Shown piece after piece: positions 1-5,093 of a DNA stretch of 6,632 nucleotides (the first letter of the stretch is position 1; the number at the start of each line of letters is the position of its first letter). Origin of the DNA: Christensenella sp. UBA1260 (lineage in GTDB: Bacteria > Bacillota > Clostridia > Christensenellales > CAG-917); the NCBI GenBank assembly GCA_002308155.1, contig DBVQ01000028.1, positions 1 to 6,632 on the forward strand. Reading direction: 5' to 3'. Below the pieces are notes generated by a model. It ran no database searches. It was not told the DNA's origin and saw nothing but the letters and a program-made list of their open reading frames with translations. A program made the translations under genes and the position numbers.

Positions 1-830
1 TAGTCAATTGTGATTCTGCCCTTTTGGTCGTTGCCCACGAGTTTGACCTTTGTTGCAAAGATGCGCTTCATATCACCGACGAACTCTTTGAGTTCCAAGG
101 ACATAACCTTGTTTTCTCTTGGTCCTGTCGGGATTGTCTTTCTTGTGAAGTACAATCTCACTCTGTTTTCAAGGTCGCGGACGGAAAGTTTATTGTCGCA
201 GGCTTGCTTTGCAAGCGCCACGAGATATTCCTTGTCGTCAATAGAGATGAGCGTTCTTGCATGGCCTGGGGCGAGCTTGCCTTCTCTCACGAGCTCTGTC
301 ACTTCGTCAGGGAGTTGCAAGAGGCGGAGCGTGTTTGTGACGTACGGACGGGACTTGCCGATGCGGATTGCCACTTCCTCTTGAGTGAGACCGTGGTTTT
401 CCATAAGTTCACGCATACCTTCTGCCGCTTCAACTGCGTTTAAGTCTTCACGATGCAAGTTTTCAATGAGCGAAATCTCTTGTATTTGTTGCGGAGAGAA
501 CTCTCTTACGATTGCCGGCACCTTTTTGAGCCCCGCCATGTGGCAAGCGCGGAAACGACGCTCACCTGCGATAATAAGATATCTGCCGCCTTCGCTGCGC
601 ACCAAGATGAGCGGTTGCAACACGCCGTACGTCGTGATGGACGCCGCCATCTCTCTCAAACTGTCTTCATTGAAGGTCTTGCGCGGCTGATTTGGGTTTC
701 TGTCAATAAGTGTGATGTCAATCTCCTGTGTCTGGATATCGTCGGAGAGATCCACTTTGACGTTTTCGGGATTGTCGTTGAAGAGTGCATTCAAGCCTTT
801 CATGCCAAGGCCGCCTTTTGCGTTTGCCAT
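1..830 (-). CDS. parB: Chromosome-partitioning protein ParB (Spo0J-like), C-terminus cut by window edge
   Basis: ParB is the CTP-dependent DNA clamp that loads at parS sites, spreads along the origin region, recruits SMC and stimulates ParA. Reading from the ATG at 830, 276 residues are visible. In order they show an N-terminal ParA-interacting stretch (MANAKGGLGMKGLNALF), the NPNQPRK region (45-51), the CTP-binding motif GERRFRA (89-95), ENLHREDLNAVE (123-134), a helix-turn-helix around 148-174 (LTQEEVAIRIGKS then YVTNTLRLLQLP), and GHARTL at 189-194. The last visible residues, KGRITID, match the start of the C-terminal dimerisation strand. The next codon begins TA, most likely Tyr, so roughly 10-25 residues should lie outside the window. 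The start is fixed by TAAGGAG at 838-844, 7 nt upstream, which overlaps the parA stop codon. It is therefore co-transcribed and probably translationally coupled with parA. Confidence 0.97.
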   Translation of the reverse strand, partial: MANAKGGLGMKGLNALFNDNPENVKVDLSDDIQTQEIDITLIDRNPNQPRKTFNEDSLREMAASITTYGVLQPLILVRSEGGRYLIIAGERRFRACHMAGLKKVPAIVREFSPQQIQEISLIENLHREDLNAVEAAEGMRELMENHGLTQEEVAIRIGKSRPYVTNTLRLLQLPDEVTELVREGKLAPGHARTLISIDDKEYLVALAKQACDNKLSVRDLENRVRLYFTRKTIPTGPRENKVMSLELKEFVGDMKRIFATKVKLVGNDQKGRITID

Positions 831-837
831 AACAAAA

Positions 838-844
838 CTCCTTA
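838..844 (-). promoter_or_regulatory. Shine-Dalgarno of parB overlapping the parA stop
   Basis: On the minus strand TAAGGAG contains the parA TAA stop and a strong AGGAG core, 7 nt before the parB ATG. The overlap suggests ribosomes finishing parA can re-initiate on parB. Confidence 0.85.
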
Positions 845-1603
845 GATTTTTTGTATAATTTCTTGCACAAGAGCGTCGTAGGCGACTGCCCCTGCGCATT
901 TATTGTCGTATAAAGCGATTGGTTTGCCAAAGCTCGGCGCTTCGGCGAGGCGGACGTTGCGCGGTATAGTTGTTTCAAACACCCTGTCTTTAAACAGCTT
1001 TTCCACTTCCGCCTTCACTTCCCTTGCCAGCTTGACTCTTGCGTCATACATATTTATCACAACGCCAAGGATGTCAATCTGCGGGTTCAGGCTGCGTTTT
1101 ACAAGCCTAATCGTGTTCATCATCTGCGCGAGCCCTTCAAGCGCGAAATATTCCGCCACAAGAGGCACAATCACGCCATCAGCCGCCACGAGCGCGTTCA
1201 CCGTCAACAGCGAGAGCGAGGGAGCACAATCTATCAAAACAAAGTCAAACTCGTCTTCAATCGGCTCAAGTGCGCTCGCAAGCGCCCGTTCTCTATGTGG
1301 CTTGCCACATAGCTCTATCTCTGCGCCCGCCAAATCCTTGGATGCCGGCAGGGTTTTCAACCCATTTGTTTCGGTGTTGAGGATGCAATTTTTGATGTTT
1401 GCGCCGTCCACAAGCACACTATAAGTCGAATTGTGCAGATTTTTGTCGAAGAACCCGAGCGACGAAGTTGCGTTGCCCTGTGAGTCCAAATCCACAACGA
1501 GCACGCGATTGCCCTTGAGGGCGAGAGCCGTCGCCACGTTGACGCAGGCTGTCGTCTTGCCAACCCCACCTTTTTGGTTGGAAAAAGCAATTATCTTCGC
1601 CAC
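842..1603 (-). CDS. parA: Chromosome-partitioning ATPase ParA (Soj-like)
   Basis: ParA is a Walker-type ATPase that binds nucleoid DNA as an ATP dimer and is released by ParB, helping to segregate and regulate the origin region. The 253-residue length matches chromosomal Soj proteins. Visible motifs are the deviant Walker A KGGVGKTT (11-18) with signature Lys11, the Walker A' strand VLVVDLDSQGN (34-44) with Asp40, Walker B FVLIDCAPSL (121-130) with Asp125, and the C-terminal IPRNVRLAEAPSFGKPI segment (213-229) that carries DNA-contacting arginines in this family. No long N-terminal helix-turn-helix domain is present, which argues for a chromosomal type rather than a P1/F plasmid type. The start codon is GTG at 1603, placed directly before the Walker A strand. 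No Shine-Dalgarno lies upstream; a promoter ends 6 nt before the GTG. It is transcribed divergently from rsmG and followed 11 bp later by parB. Confidence 0.97.
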   Translation of the reverse strand: MAKIIAFSNQKGGVGKTTACVNVATALALKGNRVLVVDLDSQGNATSSLGFFDKNLHNSTYSVLVDGANIKNCILNTETNGLKTLPASKDLAGAEIELCGKPHRERALASALEPIEDEFDFVLIDCAPSLSLLTVNALVAADGVIVPLVAEYFALEGLAQMMNTIRLVKRSLNPQIDILGVVINMYDARVKLAREVKAEVEKLFKDRVFETTIPRNVRLAEAPSFGKPIALYDNKCAGAVAYDALVQEIIQKI

Positions 1604-1609
1604 AAAATT

Positions 1610-1638
1610 AGTTTAGCATAGTTTGTTTGATTTGGCAA
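1610..1638 (-). promoter_or_regulatory. Predicted parA promoter, leaderless
   Basis: On the minus strand: -35 TTGCCA (1638-1633), a 17-bp spacer, and -10 TAAACT (1615-1610) with an extended TGC just upstream. Exactly 6 nt (1609-1604) separate the -10 from the GTG, so transcription is predicted to begin at or within a base of the start codon. Confidence 0.65.
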
Positions 1639-1643
1639 CAGAG

Positions 1644-1659
1644 TTTTTGTCGTGAAACA
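1644..1659 (+). other. Degenerate parS-like site in parA/rsmG promoter region
   Basis: TTTTTGTCGTGAAACA matches the parS consensus TGTTTCACGTGAAACA at 13 of 16 positions; its right half-site is perfect and the left half-site is poor. It lies just upstream of the parA -35 element, where ParB binding could affect parAB transcription. It may bind ParB only weakly. Confidence 0.4.
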
Positions 1660-1675
1660 TTATATTTTTTTCATT

Positions 1676-1693
1676 TTGATTTTATAAAATCAA
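1676..1693. repeat. Perfect 18-bp palindrome between parA and rsmG
   Basis: TTGATTTTATAAAATCAA reads identically on both strands. It sits mid-way between the divergent parA and rsmG promoters, flanked by the parS-like elements at 1644-1659 and 1693-1708. The position fits a symmetric operator for a dimeric regulator, but AT-rich palindromes also arise by chance. Confidence 0.5.
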
Positions 1694-1708
1694 TGTTCTC
1701 GTGAAACG
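1693..1708 (+). other. Weak parS-like half-site upstream of rsmG
   Basis: The 16-mer contains GTGAAACG (7 of 8 matches to the parS right half), but only about 11 of 16 positions match overall. It is reported because a second GTGAAAC element lies 49 bp away in the same short promoter region and in the same orientation. Confidence 0.25.
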
Positions 1709-1722
1709 TTGCACATTTTGTC

Positions 1723-1751
1723 TTTTCAAATTGATTTTTTGGTGTTATAAT
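1723..1751 (+). promoter_or_regulatory. Predicted rsmG promoter, leaderless
   Basis: A perfect -10 TATAAT (1746-1751) has the extended element TGT immediately upstream. With a 17-bp spacer the -35 position reads TTTTCA (1723-1728, 4 of 6 matches). Six nucleotides (1752-1757) separate the -10 from the ATG at 1758, and no Shine-Dalgarno is present, so the mRNA is predicted to start at the initiation codon. Confidence 0.7.
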
Positions 1752-1757
1752 AATCGT

Positions 1758-2450
1758 ATGCAAACTGTAGAACGCTTAAACTCCGTGTTGAACGGCATAA
1801 ATATCGCCCCAACCGACGAGCAACTTGCAAAGTTGTCCGCCTATTTTGATATGGTTGTGGACAAAAACAAGCAGTTTAATTTGACAGCAATAACCGAGCC
1901 TGACGACTTTGTCGTCAAACACTACGAGGACACTTTGTTTGGCGCAAGCGAATTCCCAAAGGATGCGCGAGTGCTTGACATAGGCTGCGGCGGAGGCTTC
2001 CCTTGCGTTCCGCTTGCGATAATCCGTCCCGACTTGACTATCGTAGGGCTTGACGCAACGGCAAAGAAGGTCGCGTTTGTCGGCGGGTCCGCAAAGGCAC
2101 TTGAACTTGACAACCTGACGACTGTCGCAGGCAGAGCCGAAGAAAAGCGCGATATGTTTGGCACTTTTGACGTTGTCACGGCAAGAGCGGTGTCGTCATT
2201 GCCCATTCTTTTGGAACTTGCAGCCCCAATGCTCAAAGTCGGCGGGATTTTTGTGGCATACAAGACAGACGAAAGCGAGCTTGAGCAGTCAAAAAATGCC
2301 GTTAGATTGCTGAATTTGCGCTTTGAGCGCTCAAAAGTCGGCACGCTCTCCAACGGAGAGCGTCGCGCAATCCTCGTATTCAAAAAAATCGGCGAAACCC
2401 CAAAACAATATCCGCGTCAGTACGGTACAATAAAGAAAAAACCATTATAA
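1758..2450 (+). CDS. rsmG: 16S rRNA (guanine-N7) methyltransferase RsmG (GidB)
   Basis: RsmG transfers a methyl group from SAM to N7 of a guanine in the 530 loop of 16S rRNA (G527 in E. coli numbering). The 230-residue product has NKQFNLTAI (37-45) with HYEDTL (55-60), the SAM-binding loop VLDIGCGGGFPCVPLA (72-87), the acidic strand end VGLDA (96-100), TARAVSSL (141-148), and the family's C-terminal tail PRQYGTIKKKPL (219-230). I chose the ATG at 1758 rather than the GTG at 1701: the longer form adds 19 residues with no family resemblance, and its codons would span the TATAAT promoter. In many Firmicutes rsmG follows mnmG (gidA) and sits beside parAB in the same direction; here no mnmG precedes it and parAB is divergent. 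It is followed 11 bp later by mtnN, probably as an operon. Confidence 0.95.
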   Translation: MQTVERLNSVLNGINIAPTDEQLAKLSAYFDMVVDKNKQFNLTAITEPDDFVVKHYEDTLFGASEFPKDARVLDIGCGGGFPCVPLAIIRPDLTIVGLDATAKKVAFVGGSAKALELDNLTTVAGRAEEKRDMFGTFDVVTARAVSSLPILLELAAPMLKVGGIFVAYKTDESELEQSKNAVRLLNLRFERSKVGTLSNGERRAILVFKKIGETPKQYPRQYGTIKKKPL

Positions 2451-2455
2451 GAAGG
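2450..2455 (+). promoter_or_regulatory. Shine-Dalgarno of mtnN
   Basis: AGAAGG lies 6 nt before the mtnN ATG at 2462, starting on the last base of the rsmG stop codon. It fixes the mtnN start and supports co-translation with rsmG. Confidence 0.75.
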
Positions 2456-2461
2456 CAAATT

Positions 2462-3187
2462 ATGAGAATTGCAATCATAACCGCCATGGCGGAAGAAACA
2501 GAGCCTATTTTGAAACAACTCGGCAGTGCGCTCAAGGACGAGAGCAATATCGCGGGCGTTGAAGTTAAGAAGTTTGAACTTGACGGCAACACGATATATC
2601 TTGCGACGTCCGGCGTGGGCGAAATCAAAGCTGCACTTGCCGTTCAACTTCTCAAAGACCTCTTTGATATTGAGGTTGTTTTGAACTTCGGTTTTGTCGG
2701 AGCATTGAGCCCGGCACTCTCTATTGCAGAACTCGTTGTCGTTGACCGTGTGTGCCACTATCAATTTGACATCTCCGCAATCAACGATATTGAGCCGGGC
2801 AGATATTCAGACCACGAGGATAGATATTTCTATCTTGATGAAAACTTGCTTGCGAGGGTGCTTGCAAATATAGGCAAACCAATCCGCAAAGTGGCAGACG
2901 CAAGCGGCGACAAGTTTATTAATAATAAACTTGAGAAGGACAATTTGAAGAAAAACTTTGGCGCAGATATCTGCGAAATGGAACTTGCGGGCATCGCGAT
3001 TGCTTGCGAACGCAACAACCTTCCGCTCCTCTCTCTCAAGGTTGTATCCGACAAAGCAGACGAGCTTGCAACCGCAGACTTTGGCGAGATTGTCCATAAA
3101 GGCCTTGAAAAGCTTGCAAAGATTCTCCCGTCCGTTTTGGACGCGATTGAGGGGTTTTCCAATCCACTCCCTCCAATCAAACGTTAA
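2462..3187 (+). CDS. mtnN: 5'-methylthioadenosine/S-adenosylhomocysteine nucleosidase
   Basis: MtnN (Pfs) hydrolyses methylthioadenosine and SAH to adenine plus the thioribose product, relieving product inhibition of methyltransferases and feeding methionine recycling or autoinducer-2 precursor formation. The 241-residue protein aligns over the whole family length. The N-terminal AMAEE carries Glu12, SGVGEIKAALA (50-60) is the conserved glycine strand, SGDKFI is at 148-153, and EMELAGIAIAC (172-182) carries the ribose-binding/catalytic Glu174. VSDKAD (195-200) supplies the catalytic Asp197. These three acidic residues agree with the E. coli active-site numbering from memory. The usual NTGSAGG segment reads NFGFVGA (75-81), and the usual histidine-rich 'YHD' region reads CHYQFDISA (98-106), so the substrate pocket differs in detail. 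It lies downstream of rsmG with an 11-bp gap. The assignment to the nucleosidase/phosphorylase superfamily is certain; the exact substrate preference is inferred. Confidence 0.93.
   Translation: MRIAIITAMAEETEPILKQLGSALKDESNIAGVEVKKFELDGNTIYLATSGVGEIKAALAVQLLKDLFDIEVVLNFGFVGALSPALSIAELVVVDRVCHYQFDISAINDIEPGRYSDHEDRYFYLDENLLARVLANIGKPIRKVADASGDKFINNKLEKDNLKKNFGADICEMELAGIAIACERNNLPLLSLKVVSDKADELATADFGEIVHKGLEKLAKILPSVLDAIEGFSNPLPPIKR
2911..2933. repeat. 23-bp inverted repeat inside mtnN
   Basis: Arms CAAGTTTATTA and TAATAAACTTG are perfect 11-bp inverted copies around a single central A. They encode residues 151-157 (KFINNKL) of MtnN, just after the conserved GD. It is likely a coincidence of codon choice, but could form a cruciform or mRNA hairpin. 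Confidence 0.6.
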
Positions 3188-3245
3188 CGTAGCAATCCTT
3201 TCAAATATTGCAGTTTTAAATGAGCATCAAATAACAAATATTTTT

Positions 3246-3280
3246 AAAGCGTCCAATAAGAAAACGGGCGCTTTTATATT
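3246..3280 (+). terminator. Rho-independent terminator after rsmG-mtnN
   Basis: A 9-bp stem pairs AAAGCGTCC (3246-3254) with GGGCGCTTT (3266-3274), including one G-U pair, around an 11-nt loop. It is followed by an imperfect T-rich tail ending at 3280. It lies about 58 bp after the mtnN stop and would stop rsmG-mtnN transcription from entering the parS region. Confidence 0.7.
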
Positions 3281-3687
3281 AAAATTATAGAAATTGGATT
3301 TTTCACTTTCTATATTTTCACCCAAAATCCGCATGTTTTGCAAAAGGCAAGCAGTTTTAAAGCACAATTTACTCAATCGCACAAGGCAATCACACAACAA
3401 ATCACTGTTTCAAAACAATAGAAAATGCAAAATCGCTTTTCTATATATTTGCGCAAACGCTCATATTGACACGCTCGCCTCGCGCCAACCAACCAAACAC
3501 ACCAATCCAGACCACCTGTCCCATCATCCGCCCGCCATTCGTCCAACCAGAACAAAAACCGATGTTGAGCCCCGCGTGCAATTCAAAATGCCGCAATGAG
3601 CCCAAAACGAGAGAAGAACACGCAAAACCCTCAGCAAGCACACCCAAATACATCCAAACACTTTCAACATGTCAAAAAACAAGAAAT

Positions 3688-3703
3688 TGTTTCACATGAA
3701 ACA
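3688..3703 (+). other. parS site 1
   Basis: TGTTTCACATGAAACA matches the parS consensus TGTTTCACGTGAAACA at 15 of 16 positions; the only change is G to A at position 9. It is the leftmost of three sites clustered within 96 bp. Confidence 0.88.
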
Positions 3704-3735
3704 TCAAAGATAGAAAATTGCACCAAAAACGCCTA

Positions 3736-3751
3736 TGTTTCACGTGGAACA
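3736..3751 (+). other. parS site 2
   Basis: TGTTTCACGTGGAACA matches the parS consensus at 15 of 16 positions; the change is A to G at position 12. Its centre is 48 bp from that of site 1 and 32 bp from that of site 3. Confidence 0.9.
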
Positions 3752-3767
3752 ATTTTTCTTATGGTCG

Positions 3768-3783
3768 CGTTTCACGTGAAACG
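3768..3783 (+). other. parS site 3 (perfect palindrome)
   Basis: CGTTTCACGTGAAACG is a perfect 16-bp palindrome that differs from the consensus only at the two outermost bases. The 14-bp core GTTTCACGTGAAAC is intact, so strong ParB loading is expected. Confidence 0.92.
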
Positions 3784-3793
3784 AAAAACATTT

Positions 3794-3820
3794 AAAAACC
3801 TACTGTTTAGTAGGGTTTTT
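3794..3820. terminator. Orphan terminator-like hairpin beside the parS cluster
   Basis: CCTACT (3799-3804) pairs with AGTAGG (3809-3814) around the loop GTTT. After one bulged G, AAAAA (3794-3798) can pair with TTTTT (3816-3820). With A-tracts on one side and T-tracts on the other it could terminate in either direction, yet no gene ends next to it. It lies only 10 bp from parS site 3. Confidence 0.5.
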
Positions 3821-3942
3821 GAGCCTTTTTGACTCCAAAAAAATAATTTTCGTGCTTTGTCCGTGTTGTTTTTGGCAGAAAATTCGCTTTCTTTCACCTA
3901 AAAAATTTTGCTTGTTTTTGTTTCGCGGTTTTTCTGCAAAAA

Positions 3943-3971
3943 TTGCTATAGTTTCACGCAGTTTTTATAAT
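3943..3971 (+). promoter_or_regulatory. Orphan sigma-70-like promoter in the gene-free region
   Basis: TTGCTA (3943-3948), a 17-bp spacer and a perfect TATAAT (3966-3971) form a good housekeeping promoter. No recognisable gene starts downstream; the predicted start near 3978 precedes AT-rich DNA. The spacer contains GTTTCACGC (3951-3959), a parS half-site. It may drive a non-coding RNA or origin-region transcription, or be a chance match in AT-rich DNA. Confidence 0.4.
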
Positions 3972-4219
3972 TGACGCATATCTATACTCTGTTGCGCCTT
4001 GTTTATTGCTCATTTTTCTATAATTTTGAGTATACACGCTTGTTTTTGAGTCAACATTGCCGTAATTTCATTGATTCTGCTGTAAATTGCCCTTGATTTA
4101 TAGTATTTTCACTGTTTAATTTTGGGTTTGGGTTTTGGTTGTGTGTTGTTTTCATGTGTTGAAGCTGTGCCCGTGTGGTTTCTGTTGTTGTTTACACCAA
4201 TTTTACAATATGGAACAGT

Positions 4220-4235
4220 CGTTCCACGTAAAACA
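4220..4235 (+). other. parS site 4 (degenerate)
   Basis: CGTTCCACGTAAAACA matches the parS consensus at 13 of 16 positions, with changes at positions 1, 5 and 11 and an intact CCACGT centre. It lies about 450 bp from the main cluster and probably binds ParB weakly, if at all. Confidence 0.45.
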
Positions 4236-4245
4236 ATCCTTCCAC

Positions 4246-4254
4246 TTGTCCACA
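4246..4254 (+). promoter_or_regulatory. DnaA-box-like 9-mer
   Basis: TTGTCCACA differs from the strong DnaA box TTATCCACA at one base. It is the only good match I found in the gene-free region and lies 11 bp from the degenerate parS site 4. One isolated box is weak evidence for an origin. Confidence 0.3.
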
Positions 4255-4370
4255 ACGTTCAAGTGCATTTTACAGTCAAAATGGGCATTTTATAGAGAAA
4301 ATCTTTGCAAAATGGTTAACAAATAAATCAATATGCTTTTGCAAATAGTGTTTTTCAATCTGTTTGTTGC

Positions 4371-4395
4371 AAAAAAAATCGCCCCATGCGGGGCG
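4371..4395 (-). terminator. Rho-independent terminator of the trhA-flavodoxin-yjbR unit
   Basis: On the minus strand CGCCCC (4395-4390) pairs perfectly with GGGGCG (4385-4380) around the loop GCAT, followed by A and eight Ts (4378-4371). It starts 22 bp after the stop codon of the YjbR gene. This is a textbook intrinsic terminator. Confidence 0.92.
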
Positions 4396-4417
4396 GGGAT
4401 ATTGTGTTGAAAAATTA

Positions 4418-5089
4418 TTATTTTTTTGTTGCTTCAAACGAGGATTGAATTAGTGAAAGCACGCTTGCGTCCGAAAGCGTGTCGTCTAGCGCAACGGAAA
4501 GCCACAGTTTGTGGTTCATGTGATAGGCAGGGAAGACTCCGTCGGGGTATGGTTCGACGAGGTCTTTTGACCTTTTTAGGTTGATGACGTCAACGGTTTG
4601 TTTTTCATCGGCGGACGGAACGATGGATTTGCGTTTTATGTTCATTATGAGCGCAAACCACTTGCCACTGTCTTTGTGGCGGAAAACGCCATAGGGTTTG
4701 AACTTTTCATCATCCCAAGGGAAATCCGGCAATATTCCGTAATTCTTTGCGATTTTCTCTGTGATTCTGTTGGCTTGATCTGATACGAACAAGACGTCTT
4801 CAAAGCAGTTTTTTGCAATAAATTGCAAAACTTTTTCAAAAGCAAGGCGAACGTCGCCGACATAGCCGCCCACAATTCCGCTTGCGTGCAGAGGGGCGTA
4901 TTCCTCATCGTTCATATTGTCAATGGCTCGACAATCGACTTTGCCGTCAAAAGATATGGATACAATGGCGGTGAAATCGCCGTCCATAAAGTCTTGTTTG
5001 AACACAAAACCGCCATCGGTTTTTTGAAAACCGAAGGCAACAAGTTTTGATAGTATTGGGCGTTTGGCTGAAAAGATTTTTTCTTGCAT
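4418..5089 (-). CDS. MmcQ/YjbR family protein, two-domain
   Basis: The 223-residue protein has a C-terminal YjbR-type domain. It carries YGVFRHKDSGKWFALIM (133-149) and GVFPAYHMNHKLWLSVALDD (184-203), the hallmark strands of the MmcQ/YjbR (CyaY-like fold) family. The first ~115 residues form a separate alpha/beta region (GFQKTDGGFVFKQDF at 20-34, then an acidic stretch and a helix near 81-95) that often precedes this domain in Firmicutes proteins. The family is annotated as DNA-binding on the basis of its fold, but its cellular role is not established. No signal peptide or membrane segment is seen. The ATG at 5089 is 4 bp after the flavodoxin stop and has no clear Shine-Dalgarno, so translational coupling is likely. 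Its coding strand is C-rich relative to G, opposite to parA, as expected for a gene transcribed against the replication fork. Confidence 0.88.
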   Translation of the reverse strand: MQEKIFSAKRPILSKLVAFGFQKTDGGFVFKQDFMDGDFTAIVSISFDGKVDCRAIDNMNDEEYAPLHASGIVGGYVGDVRLAFEKVLQFIAKNCFEDVLFVSDQANRITEKIAKNYGILPDFPWDDEKFKPYGVFRHKDSGKWFALIMNIKRKSIVPSADEKQTVDVINLKRSKDLVEPYPDGVFPAYHMNHKLWLSVALDDTLSDASVLSLIQSSFEATKK

Positions 5090-5093
5090 GGAA

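Larger units (their letters stand above)
3281..4370. other. Gene-free parS/candidate origin region with strand-composition switch
   Basis: I see no credible protein gene here on either strand. Open frames exist, but they lack Shine-Dalgarno sequences, family resemblance and normal composition. By hand count, 3301-3720 has about 54 G and 121 C on the plus strand, whereas 3841-4380 is nearly balanced (about 93 G and 87 C) and T-rich. The stretch contains three near-consensus parS sites (3688-3783), a weaker one (4220-4235), an orphan hairpin (3794-3820), an orphan promoter (3943-3971) and a single DnaA-box-like 9-mer (4246-4254). Both flanking operons point into it and each ends in a terminator. 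Centromere function is well supported; being oriC itself is an inference, because a cluster of DnaA boxes is not visible. Confidence 0.6.

Noticed and set aside
24..845. Plus-strand open frames of 101-139 residues opposite parB
   Set aside because: They are shadows of the parB reading frame, which carries all the diagnostic ParB motifs.
1701..1757. Longer RsmG start at the GTG at 1701
   Set aside because: The extra 19 residues do not resemble RsmG N-termini and cover a perfect extended -10 promoter immediately before the ATG at 1758.
3373..3653. Two minus-strand open frames (60 and 70 residues) with Gly/Trp/Val-rich translations
   Set aside because: They are the complement of the A/C-rich stretch, which avoids stop codons and gives such residues automatically. 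No Shine-Dalgarno or leaderless promoter was found at their starts.
3294..3832. Overlapping plus-strand open frames of 77-101 residues left of and across the parS cluster
   Set aside because: They are rich in Pro, Thr, Asn and Lys because the strand is A/C-rich, lack Shine-Dalgarno sequences, overlap each other, and one runs through the parS sites. No family resemblance.
3978..4049. Short hydrophobic reading frame directly after the orphan promoter, starting with ATA
   Set aside because: ATA is not an accepted start codon in ordinary bacteria, and about 23 residues of AT-rich translation give no further support.
4135..4326. 63-residue cysteine-rich plus-strand ORF
   Set aside because: No Shine-Dalgarno; the composition follows from the T/G-rich strand, and it overlaps the degenerate parS site and the DnaA-box-like 9-mer.
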